The notes below the pieces were generated by a model. It worked only from the letters and a program-made list of their open reading frames with translations, was not told where the DNA came from and did no database searches. Both the position numbers and the translations under genes were made by a program. A stretch of DNA of 64,000 nucleotides, taken from NCBI GenBank assembly GCA_014621425.1, contig JAANBB010000008.1, positions 62,001 through 126,000 of the forward strand, in the 5' to 3' direction. This stretch comes from Cylindrodendrum hubeiense (taxonomy: Eukaryota > Ascomycota > Sordariomycetes > Hypocreales > Nectriaceae). The stretch's first letter is position 1, and the number at the start of each line of letters is the position of its first letter. Positions 24,259-36,042 of this stretch are shown here, piece after piece.

Positions 24259-24839
24259 AGAAACACCTGGGTTAGTTGTTTCAACTAGTCAAAGATTAGG
24301 AACCCAAAGCATTATGTTCATGAGATCCTTGATATTCAGACGCTTCGGGTACTTCTAATCGCTTGATTGAGATATATTTGATCCCCTATTGGATCCAAAG
24401 TATTAAAACTTATATCAACAGGGTCTATGTCATACCTTAGCCGTCAAAAATATACATTTGAATCTTCCTGTTTTAAGACGGTAGCTACTCGTCTTGCATA
24501 GCTGTAACTGCAACAACACTAAGATTTCGCCCTGGAGTCAGAGTTGTGCAATGAAATACAATAAGATAATGAAATACACTCGCTGGTTGGACAGGCTGCA
24601 ATTGTAAATAGCTTGTCGCTTTACCCAAGACTCAATGTACAGTGTAACGGGCATTGCGTAAGACGTGTTCTTTCTCTGTCAAGTTAGCAAATATTAAATG
24701 TACCGAATAACACCAATTGCTCCACCTCAAACTTTATGTTGATACACCAAGAACTACCTTCCAGAACGCTATATTCCATGGTTTCCACCAGCTCTTGCTC
24801 CCTTAAACTCCATTCTTTGTCTCCATCTTAGACTACGAG
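24259..24839. other. Intergenic, convergent 3' regions
   Basis: AT-rich, no gene or repeat recognised. Confidence 0.5.
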
Positions 24840-26760
24840 CTATTCGATCTCACGATCCCGGGCCTCCTTGATCTTGTTGACAATTTTGCAAACATCACTC
24901 CACACTCTTGCTCGATTTCTTAATCCCTTGAGCTCCTTCCAGTTGGTAGTAATATCCCCAAACAGCTTATACCAGTTCGTTCTTTCATAAACTAGATTTC
25001 TAGGCCCCATTGAAGTGATATCCTGCATCTGTTCGTGCTGAGCTCTCACTTCTGGGCTCTCATGGAAAATTGACTGGGAAAACTTGTTCACCCTCAATGC
25101 CGCTAGTTCCTTAGAAAACAATGACTGTGCAAGTTGGTACACCGTCCATGGCGCTAGTGCATTCTGACCGTATGGGCGGATGATATCCACTTCACGAGTG
25201 TGCGTCTCCTCATACTCGTCGTCTTCCCGCCCGGTAGGCATTACGTAGGCAGCACCAGGAAATGCCCAGGTGTTTGGTCGTGCGTTATCGCACCAGGCTT
25301 CGTAAACAAACGGGAATTCATCCTTGAGAAGCCGGTACCATACAGATATAGGCAAATGCTCGAACGCATGAGAGGACAATCTCATAGCTGCGATATCCTT
25401 GGGTGCTAGGTAGTTGACAAGCTCTGGAATGAGGTGCGGAGGAAGTCTCAGAAACGGATCGCCGGTCGATGGTGGTTCTTGGCTTCTTTGGCGTGGTGAG
25501 AATGGGCTTTGCTGTGAGTTAAACCCTGGGTCGGTTGAGATAGAGGCCTGGCACATTTCGCTGAAGCCAGAGATGAAAATGGGATTGGCAGCCAGATATT
25601 CATCCGCGGGATGATGCGTCCACACTCGACCCGATGCTTTATCGACGTCCTTGCTCCTTTCGCAGAATTTCTCACCAGGCTCATTGGGTTCGCAATAAAA
25701 CTTCCGCAGGTTGACCAATCCGTCCGCGTCAACATAACCGAGAGTCTTGCGGCTTGCGATCATGAATAACTCGAAACAGGTAGGATGAAATGCGGCGCCA
25801 AACTCGGGGGCATCGTATCCATTCTGTTAGTGCAATTGGGTCAGCAAAGTTCGAGTCCCAGTAATTATATCTCACCTGTATTGGATTATGGTCGTTAGCC
25901 GCCACAATCTGGTACACCCAGTGGCGAGGTGGAGGAGAGAACTGTACTATTCCACCTGACGTGATGTCTTGCCCAAGGCTGCTGAGGTGATATGCCGATG
26001 TCTGCTCAAACGTCAAATCATCCCTCAACGGCTGCCAAAAGTCTGATTTGCCAATTAGACACTGGATAGTCGTGCAACCTGTCATCTCCTCGGCCGATAC
26101 ACTGTCCCCGTGATACCCTCCGGGGTGTTGACAATTTGGGCCCGCGATGTGCTCGTATTCACAAGCCTTTTCTTCAGCGGAAGGGCCTCCTGAAGCGGAA
26201 TCATCGGATAAATTATCAAGCGTTGCAAGAGGTAGAAACATATCGTCGTCCAATGGTTTGGGGCCCCAGATATTGAAGGTCCAGCTGGAGGGGTCATCGG
26301 TGTCTTCTTCGACTTCCTCATCAACCTCAGGGTTGTCGTCATCACTTGCACTGGAGTCGTACTCTAATGGCTCATCCGCCTCGCTTTCAGTCTCATACGT
26401 ATCGTCATCTGGGTCCTCTTCGTCAAGATTCATGTACGCGTACTGGTCCTTCCAAACCCTTTTTAGGGGCCCTCGATAGACCAAAGCACAGCCGTTATCT
26501 TGACAGATCCCGTGAGCTCCGACAGTCCCTCCGACCCAAGTAGGACCATCCCTCTTGCGGCCCGGGCCCCATGAAGCTTCTGGGGGTTCATCTCGCGTTC
26601 TGATTCTGCTAATTGCAAATGAAACTCCGCAGAGTTGGCAGTACACCTGTTGTTGTTGTTTAGTTACTGCCGTACTGATGGGCTCAAGCCACGTACCGGG
26701 GAGGGATCTGAGGAAATATTAGCATGGGAAATTAATATTGGCTTGAAAGTACGTACTCAT
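24840..26760 (-). CDS. F-box-containing protein with acidic middle region
   Basis: Hypothetical protein of 589 residues. The large open frame reaches 26646 but has no ATG there. A spliced start fits well: exon 26760-26757 (4 nt, ATGA), micro-exon 26707-26697 (11 nt), exon 26646-25876, exon 25823-24840. The two 5' introns are 49 and 50 nt with GTACGT donors and TGCTAAT or ACTAAAC branch sites; the N-terminus then reads MNPSPVYCQLCGVSF. The N-terminal CxxC pair and nearby Cys/His suggest a metal-binding module. An Asp/Glu-rich stretch covers about residues 80-130, and the F-box-like segment is LRLPPHLIPELVNYLAP..D. F-box proteins usually recruit substrates to SCF ubiquitin ligases. The target is unknown. 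Confidence 0.78.
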
Positions 26761-27684
26761 CAGGTATCTCGAAACAAGGGAGTTTTAGATTCGTTTTTGT
26801 TTTATAGATATTAAGGATGAAGGCCAGATGTCCAGAAGGAAAGCTGAGAAAAGCTAAGGAGGTAATTTCCACCACTTTAGGCCTGTTCCAATGACATGGC
26901 GATACGGAACTCCACCCCGCCTACTAGTTTCGGTTAGATCATGATCGCCTGCTAACTGTGAGAGGAGAGTGACTTTCGCTCACATATTAAGCGCCATACT
27001 AACATATGTACCTACATTGACGCTTTGCACCGTGAACTTCATTCAACACCTGGCAAGTCTATTCTCGTCAACTGGATGTGGCGCGAGAACCTACCCTACA
27101 GCAACAAACCCAAGCGGTTTGAAAGTTCATACCGCCACCAATCAATAACGTTGAGATCTAAGTATGACCATATAAGAGATTCCTTGAATTGTTGTATTTC
27201 ATTTCTTGTACTGCACCTGCATACAATTTCGTCGTTGTGGAGGGACGAAAAAAGGATTGAATCAGCTTTTGTAAATTCAAAACTCGAGAATATTTTCCTA
27301 GTGCCCGAGGGTTTTATAATATGCCCTCCTTTGCGAACTATAAGAATGCCAATCGCGTGAGCGTCGCTGGGGACCGCAATCCGTTCGGCGTCGGCTTTTT
27401 CATGATCAGTGACTGTGAGTCCGTACCGCATATTTTTGTACATTCTGAACCATGGATACTTGACCCAAAGTCGTACCAGATTTATTGAACGGCACCGCGA
27501 TGCAAAGAACGTATTAATTGTGGGTTTCGTTACATAGTCTATCGTGAATCGTCCACTTCCATTTGAATAGAAAGGTAGTAATATACAAGGGTTTCCAGGC
27601 CAAGAAGCGGTAGTCGCCCAACAATTGAGTGCCTGCTTCGCCAAGTTTTATGGCGTTCTATCCCGAGTAGCTGACTGCCCTAAA
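26761..27684. other. Intergenic, no supported gene
   Basis: A 182-codon frame on the minus strand (27644-27096) has no ATG at its start and no recognisable family; I treat it as chance. No clear repeat. Confidence 0.4.
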
Positions 27685-29607
27685 TTAAGCTCCATTGAGT
27701 GGCTGATGGTATTCTTTACCATTAATCTCTGTTTTCAATGTTCCATTGGCTTGGAACATATTCACCAAAACATCGATCGCGAGATGAAAACCACCTGGGC
27801 TGGTTTTCTTCGTGCCATTGTTAGGGCCTGTCTGCTTCAGGTCGGAATACCAATCGACAATGTTCAACGTGAACGATGGATTTTGGGTTGATATCTTCTC
27901 ACTTCCTGATAAAAAGTTCAGTCCATCGTCGGAGTAGTTATTGTAGGATACTTTGACGGTCTGCAGGCACGTTCCATCCTCGCTAGCTGTGAGATCAACA
28001 TCAGCCCATCCGGATGTGATACCCCTCAACTTGTAGCTTCCTGGAGGTGGAAATGGCCGCGATACACTTTTACCCCCCGGGACATAAGGGGTTGCCCACG
28101 GGATGCTGTCTGAGACGGGTTTGACAGGAACCCGCTTGAGTGGCCTGCGACTGCTGAGATGAGCAAGCATCATACGTTGCCTCCGACCTCCTTCAGCCAA
28201 TGAGGGGTAGCATGGGAGCGGGTTTTCGCCACCGCAGGCGGGTGAGACCGTTTGTGACTGATGATAGACGATGTGAGTTCCGTCTAGGGACCACTTCGGG
28301 TCAGCCATGGTATTCCACTCAGGGTCGCCAACACCTCCGCTGCCGGGTGTACGATCTCCCTGCGCATTTATTTGCTGTCCGAAATATGAGCCACGGTCCC
28401 CAGCGCCATCTATTAACCACGGCTGAAAGAACCGACGATATCCGTTGTTGCGAGTTGACGCTACCGCGGTGGTCGACACAAGGTCTGTGATGGGTGGGAT
28501 GCCCCGCAGGCCGGACATAAACATCTGTCGGTCTGTTCCTCTGGTGTCTAATATGACCATCCACTCGTCATTTGGAGAGATATCGATTGGATCGACATAT
28601 TCGGGGTGGCTTGTTAGTCGACGAACAGCGCCAGTTGCTAAGTCGGCTGCGAAGACGTCGATATTTGATGATTCTTCGGGATACCCGAGGTATGTGACCT
28701 CCTTACCACTTCCACTGAAACCTCGAAGTTCGCCAACTGTGATTGCGTCGCGGTTGATAACCAGCTGGTCAGCGTGTTGAGGGTGAACACTGACTGGCTG
28801 CGGGCTCGAAGGGTCGAAGAGCAACTGAGCGTTGAGCAAATCGTAGCGCGAGCTGAGTGGTTCACCGGATGTTGGGTGGGCGTTGTATGATAGTCGGCCA
28901 ATGTACGCATATTGATCGAATCTGCCAGCTGTGACGGTGGCGACGTTAAAACCGAGATGGATGTTGTCGGGATGTAAACGGAGTTCTCGAATATTCCCGC
29001 CAGGTCCAGAATCATCCGAGGCAGTGTTCCAGCGGATGGGGTAAATGCTGACTTTCTCCATGGAGCATGAATTGGTCGAGAATTTGAAAGGGCATTCAAT
29101 GATGCTGGAACCGGCCAGAATCCGTTTTCCATCTGCAAAGGCCTGAGGAGAAGCGTAATCGACCGTATCTGAAATGGAAACGGCACACGTAAGGCACTTC
29201 CACGAGTCGCCATTTGGGAACGTGGTGCCATCCGTTTTCACGATAATCACCTGCTGTCCTGAATACACACTTGCTGGATCATCAGCCGCCGGTGCGCCAG
29301 TGAAATTGAGCGTGGCCATGACGTGTCTTCCATCTGGAAGAAACCCGCCCGATTGCAGGACCGGCATCTGCCCGATGCAACCCGTCCTGCGCGGATTAAT
29401 TTTCGCTGTGCATCCGCCTTCAGTTTCATCTTGAGTAACGGGAGGCAAAGGTAGTTCGGATATTGTTATCGGCTCCGGCTGCGGAGGTGAAGGGACGCCA
29501 ATCGGGAATTGCGGGCTTCCAGGCTGCTGGAAGATCGCAGGGCTGTCGGAGATCGCGTTTGCCGCAAAGGCAGAGCAAACGAAGAGGCTCGTACGGTGGA
29601 ATTTCAT
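27685..29607 (-). CDS. Secreted saponin-hydrolase-like protein (beta-propeller)
   Basis: Single exon, 640 residues, start at 29607 with signal peptide MKFHRTSLFVCSAFAANA. Mature part opens with a Pro-rich segment and a Cys pair (GGCTAKINPRRTGC), then WD/TolB-like propeller blades with repeated DGxxI and SPNDEWM-type turns (DPKWSLDGTHIVYHQ). Length and arrangement match the fungal proteins known as saponin hydrolase precursors, which remove the sugar chain from soyasaponin-type plant defence glycosides. No intron is needed, unusual beside intron-rich neighbours. Assignment is from family memory; it could be another secreted TolB-like protein. Confidence 0.68.
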   Translation of the reverse strand: MKFHRTSLFVCSAFAANAISDSPAIFQQPGSPQFPIGVPSPPQPEPITISELPLPPVTQDETEGGCTAKINPRRTGCIGQMPVLQSGGFLPDGRHVMATLNFTGAPAADDPASVYSGQQVIIVKTDGTTFPNGDSWKCLTCAVSISDTVDYASPQAFADGKRILAGSSIIECPFKFSTNSCSMEKVSIYPIRWNTASDDSGPGGNIRELRLHPDNIHLGFNVATVTAGRFDQYAYIGRLSYNAHPTSGEPLSSRYDLLNAQLLFDPSSPQPVSVHPQHADQLVINRDAITVGELRGFSGSGKEVTYLGYPEESSNIDVFAADLATGAVRRLTSHPEYVDPIDISPNDEWMVILDTRGTDRQMFMSGLRGIPPITDLVSTTAVASTRNNGYRRFFQPWLIDGAGDRGSYFGQQINAQGDRTPGSGGVGDPEWNTMADPKWSLDGTHIVYHQSQTVSPACGGENPLPCYPSLAEGGRRQRMMLAHLSSRRPLKRVPVKPVSDSIPWATPYVPGGKSVSRPFPPPGSYKLRGITSGWADVDLTASEDGTCLQTVKVSYNNYSDDGLNFLSGSEKISTQNPSFTLNIVDWYSDLKQTGPNNGTKKTSPGGFHLAIDVLVNMFQANGTLKTEINGKEYHQPLNGA

Positions 29608-31521
29608 GGTGTTTTGCGAGGCAGTATTTTGCGGCCATTCGATCCTGAGATTTGAGAAGAAGACGGGATGAGAAGCAGAAAGCCGGCACAGGGGAGTCTT
29701 TAAACCATTCGACTCGTTGGTGCTCCGTACCAAGGCTGCGTGACACGGGTAGTGGAGGCAACGTCATTAGCTCGTTGCTAGCTCACTGGGCAACGACTTA
29801 TACGAGTCTTATACGAGTATTATACGCGTATTGTCGCCGGATACGAGTATGGACGGGACACGGGAGGTTTCAAATATGGCATGATATTGTAAATGCAAAT
29901 GGCCTAAGCCTTAAAAACTTCCAATACGGATCTTGGCAAATAAATTGCCATTGTGAGTAGGGCTACAAATTGACGGGAAACCAGAGCAGGGTTTCCCCAT
30001 TTCCTTGGATCGAAGAAATTATAAGGTTAGATAAAACACTCGTGACAAGGCTCACTCATAAATCAAATAGGGAATACCTATAATTACGCCGCGGAAATGT
30101 TTAGAGGCTTCAGCACTTTCCTTTTCGCTCAATATATTTCTCAGTATAGTTCATGATTAATGAAAAGAATGAACTATCTTTTGAACATATAGACCAGCTA
30201 TTTGGCGGGGTTTATGAGACTCACCAGGGAGCTGAGACGATTGAGAGTCAGGGCCGAGGAGGCTATTCATGGCGCAATAAAGGCCTCAGTCGAGAAATGA
30301 GAGCAAATAATGACACTTATTAGTAAGGTCAGATTTCAGTGGATAAGTTACAAACTCTATTTTGAAAATTATTTACTGCACCTGACAGCTTCTGATTCCG
30401 TCTCTCAAACATGACCGACATGTGTTGAAATAATTCGAAACGAGTGGCCTGTCCGCCTCGGATGTATGAAAGTTTCAAATTAGCGAATACGATATTCGCA
30501 GGCAGTGCGACGAGGAGCTACTTGGGCTCTCATCTCTCGGGCTTTCTCAGTTCCGACCTCATCGAAACCCTCAGATGAGCGATGGCAACAAGGAGGCGCC
30601 ACTTTCGCTCGATTGGAAACTCGAATGTAGTTCCACTGCATGGCACTTTCGAGGGTTTTCAACCCTTGCACTTGCAGGAGAAACGAGGACTACACATCAG
30701 ACGCCCCACCTGGCTCGCTCAAACGAGAATTGTCGGGTATCGAAGACAGTACATGACTAGTATTAGACGCGAGTCATAAACATCGGACCGTCCTTCGCTC
30801 TGCAGGTCGGCCCGTGTTTCGACGTTAACTAGGTTTCCTCGTGTGCGTTTCATAGAATTGTCCAGATGTTCCAACACGGCGGTGCCTCGGCACATTTCAT
30901 CGTGACGCGAAAATGTAAATTTTCACGTGAGTAGGTAGTTTCTGTATGTAGTGGATTTTTCAATTAAGCCTTTGTTATCTGTTGTGGTAGTTACGGGGAG
31001 CTTCCTTTACTTGTCGAAGCAGTGGGTAAGGAGCTTCATCAATCGCATCTTCGCTGAGTGAGCATGCCTCCGGCGATCAAGTGAGTGGTGCACAGCCCAG
31101 ATTGGAAGAGCGATGCGCAAGACCAAAAAGTGATGCTTCTGCATGTGGGATTACTCTGCTTCCTCGGCAACTGGGAACTCAGAGGGTAACATTACGAGCG
31201 ATGGAGAAGAGATCAGACCCAGACGCGGCCAGGGCGGTCCAGAGGACTAGTTTCAGACGGTTTTCAACTTAATCAAGCACGCCCAGTTTTCACGGGCATA
31301 CATGGGCATACAGTTAAAGTAAACTGTCGCGTAGAGAGGCATTGTTTGAGCAAAAGTAAGCGCTAGAACCAGTCCTTCAGGCATCCGTGCCCATGTGACG
31401 TGACAGGCCCTGATCCTGCCAACGCCCCTCTAATTTACTTATTAAGAATCCCCTAAGCGTCGTGTGGGCCCAGATCTCTCTTCTCGCATGTATTATTTCT
31501 CAAGGAAGCGCGATTCTCATT
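29608..31521. other. Divergent intergenic region
   Basis: 1.9 kb. Just upstream of the saponin-hydrolase-like gene is a short tandem repeat, CTTATACGAGT twice then ATTATACGCGT (29797-29829). The rest is AT-rich with no gene I can support. Confidence 0.45.
29797..29829. repeat. 11-bp tandem repeat, three units
   Basis: CTTATACGAGT at 29797-29807 and 29808-29818, then ATTATACGCGT at 29819-29829. Confidence 0.8.
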
Positions 31522-33432
31522 ATGCCTCCAAGTCGCCACTTTTCCCATCTCTTTTCCGCAACTCCGCACATGCCCGTTAGCATCGCCCCACGAGAGCCGG
31601 TGCCTTTAGACCTCGCCAGGCCGTCTGTAGCCCAGCTACCAGATCTCGTCGTGCGACGTATTCTCAGTTTCATCTATAGCCTGCACCCGGATGACATCCG
31701 GACGGTGGCGTCATTGAATACATATCTGTACCAACAGGCCCGCTACGTCCAGCACAGCCATGTGCATGTCAACCTCGACAACTGCAAACATGTACTGGAC
31801 CGCCTATACCTCATCAAACGCCTCAATCAACTCCCTGGAGTGCGCATACTTCAGGTCAGCGGCCGCGAGTACAATGAAGGTCAGCAAGAAAGCAACGAGA
31901 TTCTGGTCCATCTCGCCGCCATGCTGCCCGCCATGACAGGGTTGCGCCACCTGGATTGGGATGTTGGCTGGACGGGGCCAGGTTATGGTAAAGGAACGAC
32001 ATCTGTGCCAGTCCCGGCACCCATCTTGGCAGCACTTCCTACTGAGCTGCGTCTGCACACCTCCGTCTTCTGCACCAGTACCAGGGAGTCCCACTTCCAG
32101 GCGCGTGCCTTCCTGCATCGTCTCGTAGGTAACGAGAGTCTCTGCACCCTCTCTGTCCGGATCACCTTCATCGAGGAGCAGGACTGCCTCGAGACTATGG
32201 TCGCCTTGAAAAAGGTGCTACTGTCATGCCCCAACCTCACCAAGCTTCCTCAAATTGACGTCTGGTATCCCCGCGGAGGCTGCGAGGGGTATGGGCCCTC
32301 GATAGCTGGAGGTGTATATTGCGGCCTGGGCCTATCCGACGGCGAGAGGCCGCCGGCACTCGAGGAGCTGGGCATGCGCGACTACCCGTGGGGCATCCCG
32401 GGAGCGTCGCAATGTCAAAGGTATACCGGCGAAGGCTATGAATGGGATTGCTGGGCCGAGAAGTTCGATTGGTCGCGGTTGGTCCGGCTGAACGACGTGG
32501 CACCCCCTCTGGCGTCCGCGATTGCCCCCAAATTGACCCATCTCAGAGAGCTGGTGCTCGAGAATTTCAGCTGGATCGAGGCGGATTTTATAGGCGAAAT
32601 TAACTCGCCACTTGAGCTGATCAGCCTTACGGGTTGGAATCGTGTCAACAGCAAGCCGGATTTAATCAACCAGTTCGGTACGACACTGCGGCAGCTAAGG
32701 ATACACGAGCCGGAGCGAGGGTGGAAGAGCAAAACACACTCTTCGGTGACGGCGCCCGACCTCGTCCACCTGAGCAAAAGCCTGCCTCATCTCGAGCATC
32801 TAGCTCTCGATATCGCCCGGTACGAATATCCGCAAGAATGGCCGTACGAAGTGCTAGACGCCATTGCTGCGTTTCCCCATCTACGCACCGTCGAGCTGTG
32901 GTTCCCACTGGGCACGGCACCACCGGCACCAACACCACTCCTCACCGCATCTTCGGCGCGCCATCTCTTCCGCCATTTGCGCGAGCAGAACAAAAGCATA
33001 CAGCGCGTGACGCTGCACTCGGGCGCGCCATTGCCCCGCGTCTCGAACGTCTTAGGGGCCTGCTTCGACCTCGAGCCCTCGTGGGCGATGCACAATTCTG
33101 TCAGCTTCGTGTGCGAGATGGTCTACAACGGGGAGGGTACTCAGGGAGAGGGCGGTTGGCTCAGCGTGTCGTGTCCGGAGTGGAGCACGGATATGAACAC
33201 GAAGCTCTGCCGGTTGGCCAACCAGGCTGACAGAGAGCTGGCGGATTATAAAAAGCTGGATGCAGACGTGCTGCGCCTCAAGGTGGCTCTGGATGGGCCG
33301 GTCGATGCGACGGAATGGGAGGCTTGGAAGGATGCACTGTACCCACGCAAGACTCGACAAGATACGAAAGAACACACCTCGTCGCTGAGGAGATTCGTTA
33401 AAGGGTCCTTCAAACGCGCGTGGAAACGATAG
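31522..33432 (+). CDS. F-box/LRR-like hypothetical protein
   Basis: Single-exon protein of 636 residues. The first ATG in the frame is at 31522 (MPPSRHFSHLFSATPHMP). An F-box-like segment PSVAQLPDLVVRRILSFIYS lies near residues 35-60, followed by irregular leucine-rich stretches (LTHLRELVLENFSW, LPHLEHLALDIARY, FPHLRTVELWFPLG) spread over about 400 residues. The C-terminus is Lys/Arg-rich (RRFVKGSFKRAWKR). The coding region is more GC-rich than the flanks. Likely a substrate-recognition subunit for a ubiquitin ligase, target unknown. Confidence 0.78.
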   Translation: MPPSRHFSHLFSATPHMPVSIAPREPVPLDLARPSVAQLPDLVVRRILSFIYSLHPDDIRTVASLNTYLYQQARYVQHSHVHVNLDNCKHVLDRLYLIKRLNQLPGVRILQVSGREYNEGQQESNEILVHLAAMLPAMTGLRHLDWDVGWTGPGYGKGTTSVPVPAPILAALPTELRLHTSVFCTSTRESHFQARAFLHRLVGNESLCTLSVRITFIEEQDCLETMVALKKVLLSCPNLTKLPQIDVWYPRGGCEGYGPSIAGGVYCGLGLSDGERPPALEELGMRDYPWGIPGASQCQRYTGEGYEWDCWAEKFDWSRLVRLNDVAPPLASAIAPKLTHLRELVLENFSWIEADFIGEINSPLELISLTGWNRVNSKPDLINQFGTTLRQLRIHEPERGWKSKTHSSVTAPDLVHLSKSLPHLEHLALDIARYEYPQEWPYEVLDAIAAFPHLRTVELWFPLGTAPPAPTPLLTASSARHLFRHLREQNKSIQRVTLHSGAPLPRVSNVLGACFDLEPSWAMHNSVSFVCEMVYNGEGTQGEGGWLSVSCPEWSTDMNTKLCRLANQADRELADYKKLDADVLRLKVALDGPVDATEWEAWKDALYPRKTRQDTKEHTSSLRRFVKGSFKRAWKR

Positions 33433-34020
33433 AATATGGTCATGTATTCGGGGGGAACAGGCTGATTAGTGTCGGTCCTCATCGTTTTAAATCATCAATT
33501 GGCTGGGTCGAGATTTGGTGGCTTCAGGAATGGGTCTGAAGCCAGCGAGAGCCGTCGTAAATAAAGTTGCCCACGGCTGTACCATCTTAATTACATTCCC
33601 GTATAGGTATTCAACATCATGCTGAATATCCAATAACCTGTAACTCTGAACAGTAGCCTTGCACCCCAGAGAATTATCGTCTTACACCTACGTTTCACTG
33701 CGCCACGCTTGCCACTTGCACTGCAATTTTAGCCCCTGGAGGGGATTTGGGATGCCTCGGTGAACCTGCTGGACTGGAATCGAAGACGAAAGATGTACTA
33801 TAGTAACATATTCACATCACGCGATTGGAAATACGACTTACAAGGTCTATCAGAAGACGGATTTGAACTACTGGGCCACCCTTATGTCACGGTATTATCC
33901 AGGCTCGAGTCTTTTCACATCGAAGAAATTCTGTGATATTTTCAACAATTTAAACCATTCCTCAGCAATTGAGCATCCATTTTAATTCAATATCGCTGCT
34001 ATGAGCTGCCCCGCTATAGA
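33433..34020. other. Intergenic, convergent 3' regions
   Basis: No gene or repeat recognised. Confidence 0.5.
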
Positions 34021-35929
34021 TCACCACCATTTCTTGTCAACGTTGCGCCAAGTGTTGGAGCCACAGTGAATCTCGCCCTGAAGCGTATGATGCGAGAACC
34101 AGTCATCCTGGTAAGTCACGTTGAAGTTGACCTGTGCGTAAACCGCCGAGATGGCCTTGGCAAAAATATCGACACCGTTAATGATCGGGCCCCATGGGTT
34201 AGGAGCAAGAACCAGCGAGTCAGTCAAGACGACACTGTTGATGGCACCGGGATAGAAAGCCACCAGCTGGTCGGCGAAAGTCTGGCGACGTGCAACACCT
34301 GGTGGCTGAGCTGCCTCGAGGATGCTCTTGACCTTGGAAACCGGGCCTCCGGAAATATCTCTTTCCTCGGCGGAAGAGGTGGTGGAGTTGCAAGTCCATC
34401 CACCATCACCATTGATCAAGTAAAACAGTGCGGGGACACGGAAGATTTCCTTGTCGGTGAGGCCTGTCTCCTTCTTAAGGAGCTTGAGATTATTCTCAAT
34501 ACGCGTAGCGGCCATTTCGTTGAGAGCGGCGAATCGGTCCAACTTGAGCACCTCGTCAATGGTCTGCTCCGGGAGACACAGGGAAGCGTCCTCGCTGGGG
34601 AGACGCGAACGCGAGAGTGCCTTGGTGCCGCCATGGCCACCAGCAGAGGCCTTTTTGAGCAACTGGAGACCTGCCCGGGGGTCATCAGCGAGCAAGACCC
34701 ATCCACGCTTGTTATCAGCTGGTAGGAACTGCAGAAACTCGTCGACGTGCCCGACGCCTAGCCATTCGGTGTCAAGCGCCAGCGGAGCTTGACTCTCCTG
34801 GGCCGTGAGGAAGCTGAACATGAGAGGGTGGTCTCCGTTCCACTGGCCCATAATGACGCGGCCGGCGGGATAGCTCTTCCCATTGTGCGTGTAAGGAGGA
34901 ATGGTCTCGAGGTTGCCCATGGAGTCGATGGATGCGCCAGAGCCTGGGTGCTGCACCGCGCCGACGTATTTGGACCGGAGACGCTCAAAGACTTCTCTGC
35001 CAGCGAAGCGGTAGCTTTGGGCGGACCGGATCATGATTCGGAGGGTGATGGGCCCGCTCGGACCGGGGATGCTGGTGTAGCCAGGTTCGAAGAAGTCTTG
35101 AGTCCAAATGTCTTGGCCCTCGAATATGAAGACTGGCTTTTCGATGCCGACCTTGGCCACGTTCTCGACGAGGTCCTCAACAAACTTGGCCTGCGAGTTG
35201 TTCCATGAATCCTGGGTGGTGAACACTCTCTCGGTCAATTGGGCATGGTGGTGCGTCAAGACCGGCGCCACACGGAGCGCAACGGTGTCAGTGGCCTTGG
35301 TATAGCTCTCGGTGACAGTGAATTCCACCACAGCCTTGCCATCCCAGCCGCCAGGTCGGCGAACATCGCGAGCGTCAATGCCCAGCTCCAGGCCGCGCTT
35401 GAGCTCCTTGGCCGTGAACTTGTGCTTCTCGTCGACATAGGTCCACTTCTTGCCGTCCTTGACAAAGATGCGCACCTTCGCGGCAGCGGTGGCGTTTGTG
35501 ACGCGAATAGATCCTTTAGCAGAGGAACCCAACTTCTCGTAGGGGAGGGTGCGCAGGGGCGCGAGGTACTTGGGGTTGCGCTGGACGTTGTCGGTCGCAT
35601 CGTTGCACTCGTCCAAATAGGTCTCGCCTGAATCCTGGTTGTCCTTATTTTTGATAAAGGTTTCCGACTTGGCGCATCGTCCGTTACTGTCGCCGATGTT
35701 GGCCAGGAATAGGGCACCCCTCTCGTTCGTCCATGTCGCTTTGCCTTTCACGTCCGATGTGCCTTTGATGTCGATCTTGCCATCGCGGTTGGTGTCGGCT
35801 AGGATGGTTGCCTTGAGAGCTTGGCCGGTGTGGCAGAGAGCTAGTAGTTTATTGGTATTTGAATGTTTAGTAAGAGACGAGCTGCGTACCTAAGGCAAGA
35901 ACTGCCGTTTTGCTGTTGAAGATCCACAT
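34021..35929 (-). CDS. Secreted protein-arginine deiminase (PAD) family protein
   Basis: Exons 35929-35890 and 35840-34021 (intron 49 nt) give 619 residues. N-terminal signal peptide (MWIFNSKTAVLALALC). Right after it comes a calcium-loop-like ADTNRDGKIDIKG. The C-terminal PAD domain carries the family's catalytic residues: Asp262 in WTQDFFEPGY, His378 and Asp380 in GVGHVDEFLQFLP, and Cys606 in GEIHCGSNTWR, corresponding to Asp350, His471, Asp473 and Cys645 of human PAD4. The known reaction is calcium-dependent conversion of protein arginine to citrulline. A secreted enzyme would act on extracellular or host proteins or peptides. A TATATAG box on the minus strand lies about 105 bp upstream of the start. 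Activity is inferred, not shown. Confidence 0.88.
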
Positions 35930-36034
35930 GTTGATAATGATTTGGCGGTACCAAGGACGCCTACCAATCTTGTTGAGATGTGTCTGTCGATCTCTGGAGA
36001 AAGGCACATGCTACTATAGAGCGAAATTCCCAGC

Positions 36035-36042
36035 TATATAAC
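36035..36042 (-). promoter_or_regulatory. TATA box of the deiminase gene
   Basis: TTATATAG on the minus strand, about 105 bp upstream of the ATG at 35929, a normal distance for fungal genes. Confidence 0.5.

Noticed and set aside
27096..27644. 182-codon open frame on the minus strand downstream of the saponin-hydrolase-like gene
   Set aside because: No ATG at the start of the frame, no recognisable domain, and frames of this length are expected by chance in 64 kb on six frames.
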